Assembly: GCA_030529855.1 (NCBI GenBank)
Contig: JAUMWC010000015.1
Span: forward strand, 1-46,780
Direction of reading: 5' to 3'
From: Gemella sp.
GTDB taxonomy: Bacteria > Bacillota > Bacilli > Staphylococcales > Gemellaceae
Length of the DNA: 46,780 nucleotides
Numbering within the stretch: the stretch's first letter is position 1; each line of letters starts with the position of its first letter. Below the pieces are notes generated by a model. The model did no database searches and had not been told where the DNA came from. It worked only from the letters and a program-made list of their open reading frames with translations. The translations under genes and the position numbers were made by a program. Shown here one piece after another: positions 16,574-24,475 of this stretch.

Positions 16574-17485
16574 ATGGAAACTTTACAAACTTATCAATTT
16601 AAAGATATGAAAATCACTTGGTTAAGGGGTGTTGATAAACTAACTGATGCTGGAACTTTATTTGGACCAGTACCAAAAGCAATATGGTCAAGGTACACTC
16701 CAGCAACGGATGACAATATGTTGTGTGAATACACAGACCCTATATTGATTCAATATAAGGGAGAAAATTATCTGATTGATGCTAGTTTTGATACTGCTAA
16801 ATTACCAGATAAAGCTAAGAAAAATCTAGGAATTTTGACAGAAAGTCGTATAGATGAAAGTTTAACTCAGTTAGGTTTAGCACCAGAAGATATTTCTCAT
16901 ATTTTTATGTCGCATATGCACCATGATCATTCAGGTGGATTAACAAGACTTGATGAAAATGGAAACTACATATCACGTTTTCCAAATGCAATTATCCATG
17001 TAAATGAAAAAGAATGGGAAGATATGAAAAATCCTACAGCTAGGACAAGGGGAACGTATTTAAAAGAAAATTGGGAGCCTATTTCTCATCAAGTGGAGAC
17101 ATTTGGAGATGAATATAATTTTTCTCCCGAAATAAGTATGCATCACACAGGTGGACATAGTAGGGGACATTCAATATTAGTTTTAAAACAAGAAGAAGAG
17201 ACTTTGGTTTATATGGCAGACTTGATGTTGTCTCATGCGCATAGAAATCCCTTGTGGGTTACAGGAGTAGATGACTATCCAATGGATTCTATTGCGCAAA
17301 AAGAAAAATGGTTGAATAAGGGATTCAAAGAAGGTTATAGATTCATGTTTTATCATGATCAATTCTATGCTGTAGTTCAATTTGATGAAACAGGACAGTA
17401 CTTAAAGGATTACTTACCAAGAAGTAGAGAGCCTAGAGTACAATTTACAGAAAAACAAGATAAACGTATAAGAGAATTAAATTAA
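16574..17485 (+). CDS. Metallo-beta-lactamase-fold hydrolase (YtnP-like)
   Basis: A 303-aa MBL-fold protein with the dinuclear metal motif HMHHDH (His114, His116, Asp118, His119), HTGGHSRGH for the next His ligand, the bridging Asp in MADLML, and a late His near FYHDQF. The layout resembles YtnP/AiiA-type lactonases, but the substrate cannot be told from sequence; an ester, lactone or thioester is possible. It starts 9 bases after the crotonase stop with only a weak ribosome site (GGTAAGAAG), so it is probably translated by coupling. Its position suggests a role in the acyl-CoA module, but this is conjecture. Confidence 0.82.
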   Translation: METLQTYQFKDMKITWLRGVDKLTDAGTLFGPVPKAIWSRYTPATDDNMLCEYTDPILIQYKGENYLIDASFDTAKLPDKAKKNLGILTESRIDESLTQLGLAPEDISHIFMSHMHHDHSGGLTRLDENGNYISRFPNAIIHVNEKEWEDMKNPTARTRGTYLKENWEPISHQVETFGDEYNFSPEISMHHTGGHSRGHSILVLKQEEETLVYMADLMLSHAHRNPLWVTGVDDYPMDSIAQKEKWLNKGFKEGYRFMFYHDQFYAVVQFDETGQYLKDYLPRSREPRVQFTEKQDKRIRELN

Positions 17486-17488
17486 ATA

Positions 17489-17523
17489 AAAAAGCTGACT
17501 AAATAAATTAGTCGGCTTTTACA
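17489..17523. terminator. Bidirectional terminator between convergent genes
   Basis: A 13-bp stem (17490-17502 with 17508-17520) is flanked by A- and T-runs. The minus-strand lipoprotein stop codon lies inside it. Confidence 0.85.
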
Positions 17524-18290
17524 TTTTCTTTTTCTATAGGTAGTTTAAATGTTTCTACAGAATTGAAATTTTTATATTCTCTTTTTTCTTTACGATGTAT
17601 GTTTGAATAGATTTCAGAATCATCTGAATATTCAATTTTTTTATATTCTATTTCTTCGCTAATAGGTAGAAAAGTATTCTTATCAATACTAACTTTTGAA
17701 GAATAAATTTCAAGTTTGGATTTATCTTTAACGCTAGGCGAAGCGGAAGAGTAGTATGTATTTTTGAATTCATCTAAGTTCTGCGGTCTGAATTCAACAA
17801 TATATGTATTATCAGATTCAGTTAAAGAAAAATCCTTATTATAATTTATTATGCTCCTAAAATGGAAAGTATCTTGGAAATAAGAAGCTGTTTTTGTAGT
17901 ATCAGCTTTTGATTCCCAATCAGGTGAAATTTCTGGTGTAGATTTTCTAATATACTCAGCACCAGCAAGATAATAGTATTCAGAAGTAAGCGCTGGTGAT
18001 TTATCTATTAATTTATATGCTAGGGGTTCTTTGATTAGAGAAGTTTCTATAGTATAATCTGTAGCATTAGTCGACGGACTATCTTTTAAAACGGAGTAAC
18101 CATTACCAGCTGTAAATGTTTCGTAAGAATTTAAATTATTAATATTATTTATTGTTTTGTTAAGTATTTCTGGGGTAGTTAATTTTCTCTCTTGTTTCTT
18201 ATCAGAATCCGACGATTTAGCACAAGCAGATATAATAAAAACGCAAGATAAGAGTAAAGAAATCAAAAAATATTTCTTAAAATTTTTCAT
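17508..18290 (-). CDS. Putative lipoprotein (260 aa), paralogue of the next gene
   Basis: The protein has a lipoprotein signal with lipobox IISAC near residue 23, so it is likely anchored to the outer face of the membrane. The mature part is polar and Ser/Lys/Glu-rich, with about 20-aa helix-like NKTINNINNLNSYE followed by beta-rich sequence. The motif VEFRPQNLDEFKNT aligns with LNFKPVDMESFEKT of the neighbouring lipoprotein, and both end in a proline-containing (V/E)LP segment, so they are diverged tandem paralogues. The fold resembles LolA-like/DUF6612-type lipoproteins; function is unknown. The start is the ATG at 18290, after TTGGAG; the longer reading starts inside this Shine-Dalgarno. 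Confidence 0.8.
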   Translation of the reverse strand: MKNFKKYFLISLLLSCVFIISACAKSSDSDKKQERKLTTPEILNKTINNINNLNSYETFTAGNGYSVLKDSPSTNATDYTIETSLIKEPLAYKLIDKSPALTSEYYYLAGAEYIRKSTPEISPDWESKADTTKTASYFQDTFHFRSIINYNKDFSLTESDNTYIVEFRPQNLDEFKNTYYSSASPSVKDKSKLEIYSSKVSIDKNTFLPISEEIEYKKIEYSDDSEIYSNIHRKEKREYKNFNSVETFKLPIEKENVKAD

Positions 18291-18319
18291 ATTAATCTCC
18301 AATAAATTTAATTAGAAAG

Positions 18320-18348
18320 ATTTTAGCATTTAAATAGTTTTAATTCAA
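18320..18348 (-). promoter_or_regulatory. Promoter of the 260-aa lipoprotein gene
   Basis: On the minus strand: TTGAAT (18343-18348), a 17-base spacer, then TGC-TAAAAT (-10 at 18320-18325). Confidence 0.6.
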
Positions 18349-18361
18349 GTAGAAAAAACTA

Positions 18362-18393
18362 AAAGAACTTTGAATAGATATTCAAAGTTCTTT
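18362..18393 (-). terminator. Terminator between the two lipoprotein genes
   Basis: A 13-bp stem (18362-18374 with 18381-18393) with T-rich sequence on both strands. It ends the 240-aa lipoprotein transcript. Confidence 0.85.
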
Positions 18394-18437
18394 TTTATTA
18401 TTAATAGCTGATAATATTATTAATATTTTTCAAAAGA

Positions 18438-19160
18438 CTAGATTTTTTTCGCGCTTTCAGCTTCTTTTGGTAATTCTACTGTAGGGATAGAGTCGAATTT
18501 AAAGTCTGATTTTTTTGTAGAATCGTTAATGAAACTAAATTCTATTTCTTTATTATTTTCATCTAGTAGCTTTGAATGTACATCTGCCTTAATTTTGTTT
18601 TCAAAATGGGTAGGTTTCATTGTCTTTTTATCAATTTTTAATGTAGCCCAGTATTCTTCGATTTTAGTCTTTTCAAAAATAATCTGTGGTGTATTGGCAA
18701 ATATTGTTTTCTCAAAACTTTCCATATCTACAGGCTTGAAGTTTAGAGTATAAGTGGAATCATCTTCTTGAATAGTAACATCTTTTTTATCAAGAGTAGA
18801 CAGTATTTTCAAATCTTCAATATGTTCTATAAATTGTCTATCATTATTGTCTCTATACCATTCTCCCTTAGCATTCTTCACATAAGAAATGCCATCTTTA
18901 ATATATTGCTCTGTTTTATAGTCAGGATTCTCTGATATTTGTCTATAAACAAATGATTTGTTAGAAAATGTATAAGTGTTTTTTACGTTTTGTTTATTTT
19001 TTTCACTTGTTTCTTCACTTATAATTTCATAAGAATTATTGTGTTTTAAGAAGTTTAGAGATTTATCTATAAGTGTCTTGTGCTCTGCTTGATTAGAACA
19101 AGCAGTAACAAAAATTAAACTACTAGTTAGAATAAGAGGTAATACTTTTTTCAAATTCAT
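18438..19160 (-). CDS. Putative lipoprotein (240 aa)
   Basis: A lipobox VTAC near residue 21 follows a short hydrophobic signal. The mature region starts with a helix (LIDKSLNFLKHNNSYEII) and continues as charged beta-rich sequence, with LNFKPVDMESFEKT in the middle and VELPKEAE near the end. It shares this plan with the downstream 260-aa lipoprotein. It resembles LolA-like/DUF6612-type lipoproteins, and no enzyme motif is visible. The start is the ATG at 19160, 9 bases after AAAGGAG; an earlier ATG directly touches the Shine-Dalgarno. It has its own promoter and terminator. Confidence 0.82.
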   Translation of the reverse strand: MNLKKVLPLILTSSLIFVTACSNQAEHKTLIDKSLNFLKHNNSYEIISEETSEKNKQNVKNTYTFSNKSFVYRQISENPDYKTEQYIKDGISYVKNAKGEWYRDNNDRQFIEHIEDLKILSTLDKKDVTIQEDDSTYTLNFKPVDMESFEKTIFANTPQIIFEKTKIEEYWATLKIDKKTMKPTHFENKIKADVHSKLLDENNKEIEFSFINDSTKKSDFKFDSIPTVELPKEAESAKKI

Positions 19161-19199
19161 AATAAACATCTCCTTTTATAAAACGTTTTCTTTACTATA

Positions 19200-19228
19200 A
19201 TTATAAGAAAATATAGTTTTTTTAGCAA
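19200..19228 (-). promoter_or_regulatory. Promoter of the 240-aa lipoprotein gene
   Basis: On the minus strand: TTGCTA (19223-19228), a 17-base spacer, then TATAAT (19200-19205). The palindrome AAAACGTTTT (19180-19189) lies just downstream. Confidence 0.65.
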
Positions 19229-19230
19229 AT

Positions 19231-19261
19231 AAAAAGAGATACCTTTAAGGCATCTCTTTTT
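19231..19261 (-). terminator. Terminator of the thiamine-precursor transport operon
   Basis: An outer 10-bp stem (19231-19240 with 19252-19261), one mismatch, then a short inner stem. A T-tract follows on the minus strand. The ThiZ stop codon overlaps it. Confidence 0.8.
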
Positions 19262-19982
19262 AAATTTCCAAAATATTTATTATTTCTCTCTTGTATTTCA
19301 ATTTCTGAATATCTACATCTTGATTAGGGTCAAGGTCGATTTTGATTTCACTCACTATTTGACCAGGTTTGTTTTTTAAGATATAAATTCTGTCACTAAG
19401 AGTGATTGCTTCTTCGATATCGTGGGTTATTAGTAAGGATGTAAGTCCTAAATCCTTATGTACCTGTGTATACCACTTATGAAGTTGATTCTTAGTAATA
19501 GCATCTAGAGCAGAGAATGCTTCATCTAAAAGGAATAACTTTTCCTTTAACATATAGGTTCTTAGTAGGGCTACCCTTTGTTTCATTCCACCAGATAATT
19601 GGCTAGGATACTTGTCTGCATAATCATCAAGCCCAAAGTGTTTTAAGACTTCTAGGGCTTCTAATCTGGCATCCTTAGTATTTGTTCCCTTTATTATAAG
19701 GGGAAGGGCTACGTTATCTACTATTGTCTTATGGGCAAGTAGCAGGTCCTTTTGCAACATATAAGAAACTTTTCCAAGATAGTTGCTACTATCATTTATT
19801 TTGATAGTTCCAGATTGTAAGTTCTCTATACCTGCTATAACGTTGAATAGGGTTGATTTACCAACTCCAGATGTTCCAATAATAGAAACCATCTCTCCTT
19901 CATTGACATATATATTTATATCTTTTAGTACGGCGTTATTCCCGTAGGAATAAGATAAGTTTTTTATTTCTAACATTTTCAT
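19260..19982 (-). CDS. thiZ: ABC transporter ATP-binding protein, ThiZ-like
   Basis: A 240-aa ATPase of the nitrate/sulfonate/taurine (SsuB/TauB) group. Walker A GTSGVGKST is at 36-44, followed by a Q-loop (YMLQKD), the signature LSGGMKQR, Walker B LFLLDEAFSALD and the H-loop LLITHDIEEA. It is the last gene of the TPP-riboswitch operon, 3 bases after the binding-protein gene and without a clear Shine-Dalgarno, which suggests coupling. The context makes it the energiser of a thiamine-pyrimidine precursor importer (ThiXYZ). The substrate is inferred from the riboswitch and binding protein, not from this subunit. Confidence 0.92.
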   Translation of the reverse strand: MKMLEIKNLSYSYGNNAVLKDINIYVNEGEMVSIIGTSGVGKSTLFNVIAGIENLQSGTIKINDSSNYLGKVSYMLQKDLLLAHKTIVDNVALPLIIKGTNTKDARLEALEVLKHFGLDDYADKYPSQLSGGMKQRVALLRTYMLKEKLFLLDEAFSALDAITKNQLHKWYTQVHKDLGLTSLLITHDIEEAITLSDRIYILKNKPGQIVSEIKIDLDPNQDVDIQKLKYKREIINILEI

Positions 19983-19985
19983 AAA

Positions 19986-21005
19986 TTATTTAACTAAATC
20001 GTTAGTGAATCCGTGTCCAGCAGGTATTTCTTTTTCTATAACCTTGTTGTCATAAGCCCACTTGTAGAATCCATCCCATCTCTTAGCTTCGATTTGTCCC
20101 CAGTTTTCTGGTTTAGATGCATATTCTTTAGAGATGTATTTTTGTGATTCAAGAACGAAGTCTTTCTTTTGTGCTAATTCTGGAGAGTTTTTAATTAAAA
20201 TCTCTGCAGCTTCTTCTGGATGTGCAATAGCGTATTGGTATCCTTTTTTAATAGCTTGAACTATTTTCTTAGCTTCTTCTGGATTATTTTTTAGGTAATC
20301 ATTGTTAGCTATAATGATTGGAGAGTAGAAGTTTAACTCTGCCGCATAATCTTTTAAGAAGAAGAAGTTAGTATCTAGTTTCTCATGCTTCGCCATAATT
20401 CCGTCCCATGCTTGATATACCCAAGCAGCTTCAAACACGTTGTTAACCATAGGTGTTATTGAGTTCGAGTCTGAGTTAGGAACTTTCTTAATAGCAGAGA
20501 AATCAGCTTTTTCTTTTTCCATAATTGTTTTAATCATAGCAAGTTCAACTGGGTCATCCCAAGTTCCATATTTTTTGTTTGCTAGATCTTTAGGACTATT
20601 TATATTAGCTGTTTTGTTAGAGATAATACCAGACGTATTGTTCTCGATTATAGCTGCAACAGCAGTAACTCCAGCACCTTTAGATAATTTGTTGGCTAAG
20701 AAATCTTGGAAGTAGATTCCCATTGGAGCCTTGTTGTTGATTATTAAGTCAGAAGTAGATTCTTCTGCAGGTGTTTTAATGTCTAAGTCAATACCAACTT
20801 CTTTTAGATAACCTTTTTCCTTGGCTACATATAGACCAGTGTGGTTAGTATTAGGTGTCCAGTCTAATAAGAAATCAACTTTCTTTAATTCAGCACTAGG
20901 GTTAGCAGCTGGAGTGCTTTGTTTTGTTTCTGGGTTAGAACAAGCACTAATTATAAGACTTGTTGCTGCTAAAAGTGGTATAAACATCTTTCTAATTTTT
21001 TTCAT
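19986..21005 (-). CDS. thiY: Thiamine-precursor binding lipoprotein, ThiY-like (NMT1/THI5 family)
   Basis: A 339-aa substrate-binding lipoprotein with lipobox IISAC (Cys near residue 22). The mature start KKVDFLLDWTPNTNHTGLYVAKEKGYLKE is diagnostic of the NMT1/THI5-like family, which binds hydroxymethyl- or formylaminopyrimidine precursors of thiamine. DWTPNTNHTGLY is strongly conserved in ThiY. It overlaps the permease gene by 14 bases and precedes the ATPase. The upstream TPP riboswitch supports a thiamine-related substrate. No thiamine biosynthesis gene is in the window, so the end use of the pyrimidine is not visible here. Confidence 0.93.
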   Translation of the reverse strand: MKKIRKMFIPLLAATSLIISACSNPETKQSTPAANPSAELKKVDFLLDWTPNTNHTGLYVAKEKGYLKEVGIDLDIKTPAEESTSDLIINNKAPMGIYFQDFLANKLSKGAGVTAVAAIIENNTSGIISNKTANINSPKDLANKKYGTWDDPVELAMIKTIMEKEKADFSAIKKVPNSDSNSITPMVNNVFEAAWVYQAWDGIMAKHEKLDTNFFFLKDYAAELNFYSPIIIANNDYLKNNPEEAKKIVQAIKKGYQYAIAHPEEAAEILIKNSPELAQKKDFVLESQKYISKEYASKPENWGQIEAKRWDGFYKWAYDNKVIEKEIPAGHGFTNDLVK

Positions 21006-21774
21006 TGTTTTCTTCTCCTAAATATTTCCATTTTATAAATTTCTTTTCACTAATAGTCACTAAGTAGATAGATAGTAAACTTATAAGTGAAGTAAGTATG
21101 ATGATTGCGAACATAGTGTCATATTGGAATAATTTTTTTGCCTTAATCATGTAAACTCCAAGTCCTTCGAATCCACCTAGCCATTCAGCTACAACAGCAG
21201 CTATAAAGGCATAAGAAACACTGACCTTAAGCCCAGCGTAGAAGTAGGGTAAGGAATTAGGGATTTTAACATGATATAAAATTTGCCATTTGCTAGCCTT
21301 CATAACTTTTAGAAGAGTTAGTAAGTCCTTATCACAGTTCCTAAATCCATCTAATATAGCGACAACTATAGGAAAGGCTGTAGTAAGTACTATTAATATA
21401 ACCTTAGGTAGTAAACCAAAACCTAACCATAGTATTAGGATAGGGGCTATTGCTATTGTAGGAATAGTTTGACTTACTACCAAAATAGGATAGATTGCAT
21501 CATTCAAAATTTTGAATGAATCCATTATTAGTGCCAGAATAATCGCTATGATGATTCCACTAGAAAGACCAATAATGGCTTCTAATAAAGTTATCTGCGA
21601 ATGAAAGGCTAGGAATTGCCAATCTCTTACAAAAGCATTTCCTATTTCCAAAGGGCTAGGTATTATGTACTTTGGTAAGAGTTTGAAGTTGGCTGCTAGT
21701 TGCCATATAAGTACGAAGACAATAGCAACGATAATACTTATATGTTTACGTCCTATGCTTAGTAACTTTTTCAT
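20992..21774 (-). CDS. thiX: ABC transporter permease, ThiX-like
   Basis: A 260-aa permease with about six TM helices and the binding-protein-dependent transport EAA-type segment (around KVMKASKWQILYHVKIPNSLPYF, split here between helices). It belongs to the SsuC/TauC group. It overlaps both the upstream MTH1187-family gene (29 bases) and the downstream binding protein (14 bases), which indicates tight coupling. It forms the membrane channel of the riboswitch-controlled importer. Confidence 0.92.
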   Translation of the reverse strand: MKKLLSIGRKHISIIVAIVFVLIWQLAANFKLLPKYIIPSPLEIGNAFVRDWQFLAFHSQITLLEAIIGLSSGIIIAIILALIMDSFKILNDAIYPILVVSQTIPTIAIAPILILWLGFGLLPKVILIVLTTAFPIVVAILDGFRNCDKDLLTLLKVMKASKWQILYHVKIPNSLPYFYAGLKVSVSYAFIAAVVAEWLGGFEGLGVYMIKAKKLFQYDTMFAIIILTSLISLLSIYLVTISEKKFIKWKYLGEENNEKN

Positions 21775-22024
21775 CTATGCTAAGAATATTTCCGTAATTT
21801 ATTTTCACATTGGCAAATATGTTATCGCAATCTTGACCTGCCAGTTCTATGGACTTTTGTAATGTCTCCATAACATAAGGGAATTCTCCCTCAATAACAG
21901 TTTCAAAAGGGCCGACTTCTACTTTATCGTGTCTACTTTTGATAAAAGCAATTATTTCATCAATAAGTGCTATCCTATCAACATTTGATAGGGGTAATAT
22001 TTGTATAGATATACTTGAATTCAA
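21746..22024 (-). CDS. Thiamine-binding protein, MTH1187/YkoF family
   Basis: A 92-aa protein of the thiamine-binding (MTH1187, DUF77) family. ISIQILPLSNVDRIALIDEIIAFI, VGPFETVIEGEFPYVMETL and the VKINYG ending match the small ferredoxin-like family, which binds thiamine. The start is TTG at 22024, placed 9 bases after GGAGG (22034-22038 on the plus strand); no ATG is available in a suitable place. It is the first gene after the TPP riboswitch. A role in thiamine or pyrimidine handling next to the importer is likely; a regulatory or buffering role is speculative. Confidence 0.85.
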   Translation of the reverse strand: MNSSISIQILPLSNVDRIALIDEIIAFIKSRHDKVEVGPFETVIEGEFPYVMETLQKSIELAGQDCDNIFANVKINYGNILSIDEKVTKHRT

Positions 22025-22099
22025 AATAAAAAACCTCCGTACAAACTACAAGTGTAGATTATTCGAAAGTCTATTGTTAATCTAATTATGACCAAGATC

Positions 22100-22180
22100 T
22101 CCCTTCGCTGGCATTACCCAGATCAGGTTCGGTCGGAACTACCAGTTCCCTCTCAGACTGTTTAACAGACTCCCGTAACT
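22100..22180 (-). promoter_or_regulatory. TPP riboswitch (thi box)
   Basis: On the minus strand the conserved order is present: ACGGGAGT, CTGAGAGG (22149-22156), then GACC, and CCTGATCTGGGTAATGCC-AGCG-AAGGGA. These are the hallmarks of the thiamine pyrophosphate riboswitch. It lies between the promoter at 22183-22211 and the TTG start at 22024. No clear terminator hairpin was found in the expression platform, so control is probably at translation, but this is not settled. Confidence 0.95.
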
Positions 22181-22182
22181 AG

Positions 22183-22211
22183 AGTATAACATAAGGTGAA
22201 AACATTTACAA
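22183..22211 (-). promoter_or_regulatory. Promoter of the riboswitch-controlled operon
   Basis: On the minus strand: TTGTAA (22206-22211), a 17-base spacer, then TATACT (22183-22188). Transcription would start just before the riboswitch. Confidence 0.75.
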
Positions 22212-22255
22212 GAAAAAGTTTTCATTTCTGAAATAAGTAATAGTGAGACTGTTTA

Positions 22256-22264
22256 TGATATAAT
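22256..22264 (+). promoter_or_regulatory. Extended -10 promoter of rae1
   Basis: TGATATAAT (TGn plus a perfect -10). The -35 is weak. Confidence 0.6.
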
Positions 22265-22297
22265 GATTATAAAATAGAAATCGCGAAAGGAGGTATT

Positions 22298-22825
22298 ATG
22301 AAAAAACAATATCTAATAATTGATGGATATAATCTTTTATTTAAAATGAAAGAATACGATAAGATTAAAGCTTCTACTTTTCCAACGGAAAGAGACATAC
22401 TTATCGATATTTTAAAAGAGTATGCATCAGGAAACAATTATGAAGTATATTGTGTTTTTGATGCTTACCAATCTCGTGGTAAGGAATACGTTAAAGACGA
22501 AAATCCTATTTATATTGTTTATACAAAAACAGGAGAAAAAGCAGACTCTTGGATAGAGAGAAAAACTAGAGAATTATATATAGAACATTTTGTAGATGTA
22601 ATAGTGGTGAGTGATGATAGACACGAGAGAGATTCTGCTTTAGGTTATGGGGCTATTCTTAGAGATTGTCACAGATTTATAAAAGATTTATATGATAGAA
22701 AAAAACAAGTTGCCAAAGTGGTTAAAAACAATAATCAAGAAAAACTAGTTAATCGTCACATTAGAATTTCTAGTAAAGATAGAAAAAAATTACAAGATTT
22801 TTTATACAAAGGAAAAAGGTTTTAA
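22298..22825 (+). CDS. rae1: NYN-domain endoribonuclease Rae1 (YacP family)
   Basis: A 175-aa NYN (PIN-like) nuclease. In B. subtilis, Rae1/YacP enters the ribosomal A site and cuts certain translated mRNAs. The acidic active-site set is visible: IDGYNLL (Asp9), CVFDAY, TGEKADSWIE and VSDDRHERD, ending with a basic KDRKKLQDFLYKGKRF tail. The ribosome site is AAAGGAGG. In many Firmicutes yacP sits with rlmB and cysS; here it pairs instead with a small acetyltransferase gene 16 bases downstream. Confidence 0.9.
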   Translation: MKKQYLIIDGYNLLFKMKEYDKIKASTFPTERDILIDILKEYASGNNYEVYCVFDAYQSRGKEYVKDENPIYIVYTKTGEKADSWIERKTRELYIEHFVDVIVVSDDRHERDSALGYGAILRDCHRFIKDLYDRKKQVAKVVKNNNQEKLVNRHIRISSKDRKKLQDFLYKGKRF

Positions 22826-22841
22826 GTTAAGGAGTAATCTA

Positions 22842-23099
22842 ATGGAATTTAAAATAAATAGAGAGCAAGATTTTTTATACTTGGGTGACAATGAATATGA
22901 AGCTAAGGCTTATATCATGTTTCCTAAAAATGTAAATGGAACTAATACAATTGTAAAAGTATTTGTTTCGGAAGAGTATCGCGGACAGGGGCTTGCTGGA
23001 AAAATGATGGCTTATTTATATGAGTATGCTAAAGAGAATAATATTACTTTAGATGCGACATGTTCATATGCAAAATCGTGGTTGGAGAATGTACGTTAA
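22842..23099 (+). CDS. Small GNAT-type N-acetyltransferase (NATD1/YidJ family)
   Basis: An 85-aa single-domain acetyltransferase-like protein. The acetyl-CoA-binding signature EEYRGQGLAGKMM is present, followed by A-K-E-N-N-I-T-L-D-A-T-C-S-Y-A, typical of the short NATD1/COG2388 group. The substrate of this group is unknown. The Shine-Dalgarno is AAGGAG, with ATG 16 bases after the rae1 stop, so the two are probably co-transcribed. No clear terminator follows it. Confidence 0.85.
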   Translation: MEFKINREQDFLYLGDNEYEAKAYIMFPKNVNGTNTIVKVFVSEEYRGQGLAGKMMAYLYEYAKENNITLDATCSYAKSWLENVR

Positions 23100-23254
23100 A
23101 TAGGCGTTTAAATTTCTTTTTATTAAATTAATAGATATAAAGTTCGGGAATAGATTAAAAAATAAAAAACTATCATCTTATCGTTTGGAGTTTAACTTTA
23201 GTTGTGTTAATATAATAAATATAATTTTAATACAACTAAAGGAAAGAGGTTTGA

Positions 23255-24469
23255 ATGAGATCAAATAATCGTTATTTTATTGCAGCTTGTGGTGTTATTT
23301 TACATTTAGTTTTGGGTTCTGCTTATGCGTGGAGTGTATATAGAAATCCAATAATGAAAGAAACTGGATTTAGTCAATCTTCGGTAGCTTTCACTTTTTC
23401 ACTAGCAATTTTTTGTTTAGGTTTATCGGCAGCTTTCATGGGGCGTTTAGTAGAAAAATTTGGACCTAGATTTACAGGTTCTATTGCTGCTATTATGTAT
23501 TCACTGGGACATTTTGTTACAGCTTTAGCAATTGACCAAAAAGAATTATGGCTGTTGTACTTAGGTTACGGAGTAATCGGTGGTCTAGGATTAGGAGCGG
23601 GATACATAACACCAGTTTCTATGATTATGAGATGGTTCCCTGATAAGAGAGGGGTAGCTACTGGTATTGCTATTATGGGATTCGGATTTGCAGCTTTATT
23701 AACAAGTCCAATAGCTCAAAACTTAATCCAAACACAAGGTTTAGAAAAAACATTCTATACTTTATCAATAGCTTACTTCATAATTATGATAATTGTAGCT
23801 CAGTTTTTAAGAAAACCAACTGATGAAGAATTCGCAGTTTTAGCAAAAAATTCTAAAACAGTTAAAGAAAAAGACTTTAATTCAGGATTATTAGCTAATG
23901 AAGCATTAAAAACTAAAGAATTCTACACTCTATGGGTAATCTTCTTTATCAATATCGCTTGTGGTTTAGGTATTTTATCTGTTGTTTCGCCAATGGCGCA
24001 AGAAATGACAGGAATGACTGCAGAAAGAGCAGCAGTAATCGTAGGAGTAGTAGGAATCTTCAACGGATTAGGACGTTTAATATGGGCTTCTATTTCAGAC
24101 TATATTGGAAGACCAGTAACTTTCTCTATATTATTTGTGGTTAATATATTAATGTCTATATCTCTTATCGGATTCTCAGGACAAACAATGTTCATTATAT
24201 CTATGTCATTACTTATGACATGTTATGGAGCTGGATTTGCCTTAATTCCGCCATATCTAAGTGATGTGTTTGGAGATAGAGAATTATCAGCTATCCACGG
24301 ATATATCTTAACAGCTTGGGCAATGGCAGCTTTAGCTGGACCGATGGTTCTTTCAGTAGCCTATGAAATGTCTAAGTCTTACACAACTACGCTTATGGTA
24401 TTTATAGCTATGTATGCAGTGGCTCTAGTGGTAGCTTTAGGATTAAGAAAATCATTAAAAAACAACTAA
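23255..24469 (+). CDS. MFS transporter, oxalate:formate antiporter (OFA)-like family
   Basis: A 404-aa protein with 12 TM segments and a central loop near 190-215. The N-terminal LGSAYAWSVYRNPIMKETGFSQSSVAFTFS and GRLVEKFGPR match the OFA subfamily (OxlT-type, which also includes Gram-positive lactate/pyruvate carriers). The second half starts with WVIFFINIACGLGILSVVSPMAQE, another OFA feature. The substrate is probably a monocarboxylate or dicarboxylate anion, not determinable here. It has its own Shine-Dalgarno (GGAAAGAGG) and a strong terminator. A TATAAT at 23211-23216 may be its -10, but no good -35 was seen. Confidence 0.88.
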   Translation: MRSNNRYFIAACGVILHLVLGSAYAWSVYRNPIMKETGFSQSSVAFTFSLAIFCLGLSAAFMGRLVEKFGPRFTGSIAAIMYSLGHFVTALAIDQKELWLLYLGYGVIGGLGLGAGYITPVSMIMRWFPDKRGVATGIAIMGFGFAALLTSPIAQNLIQTQGLEKTFYTLSIAYFIIMIIVAQFLRKPTDEEFAVLAKNSKTVKEKDFNSGLLANEALKTKEFYTLWVIFFINIACGLGILSVVSPMAQEMTGMTAERAAVIVGVVGIFNGLGRLIWASISDYIGRPVTFSILFVVNILMSISLIGFSGQTMFIISMSLLMTCYGAGFALIPPYLSDVFGDRELSAIHGYILTAWAMAALAGPMVLSVAYEMSKSYTTTLMVFIAMYAVALVVALGLRKSLKNN

Positions 24470-24475
24470 TGAAAT

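Noticed and set aside
19180..19189. AAAACGTTTT palindrome downstream of the lipoprotein promoter as a cre site
   Set aside because: It has the CG centre but lacks the outer TG and CA of cre; A+T-rich palindromes of this length occur by chance.
22024..22099. Intrinsic terminator in the TPP riboswitch expression platform
   Set aside because: There is a T-run after GGAGG, but no upstream sequence pairs with the ACGGAGG arm; only a 4-bp hairpin is seen, so I left the mechanism open.
23100..23254. Promoter for the MFS gene
   Set aside because: A TATAAT at 23211 is present but no acceptable -35 lies 16-18 bases upstream, so I did not call it as a feature.
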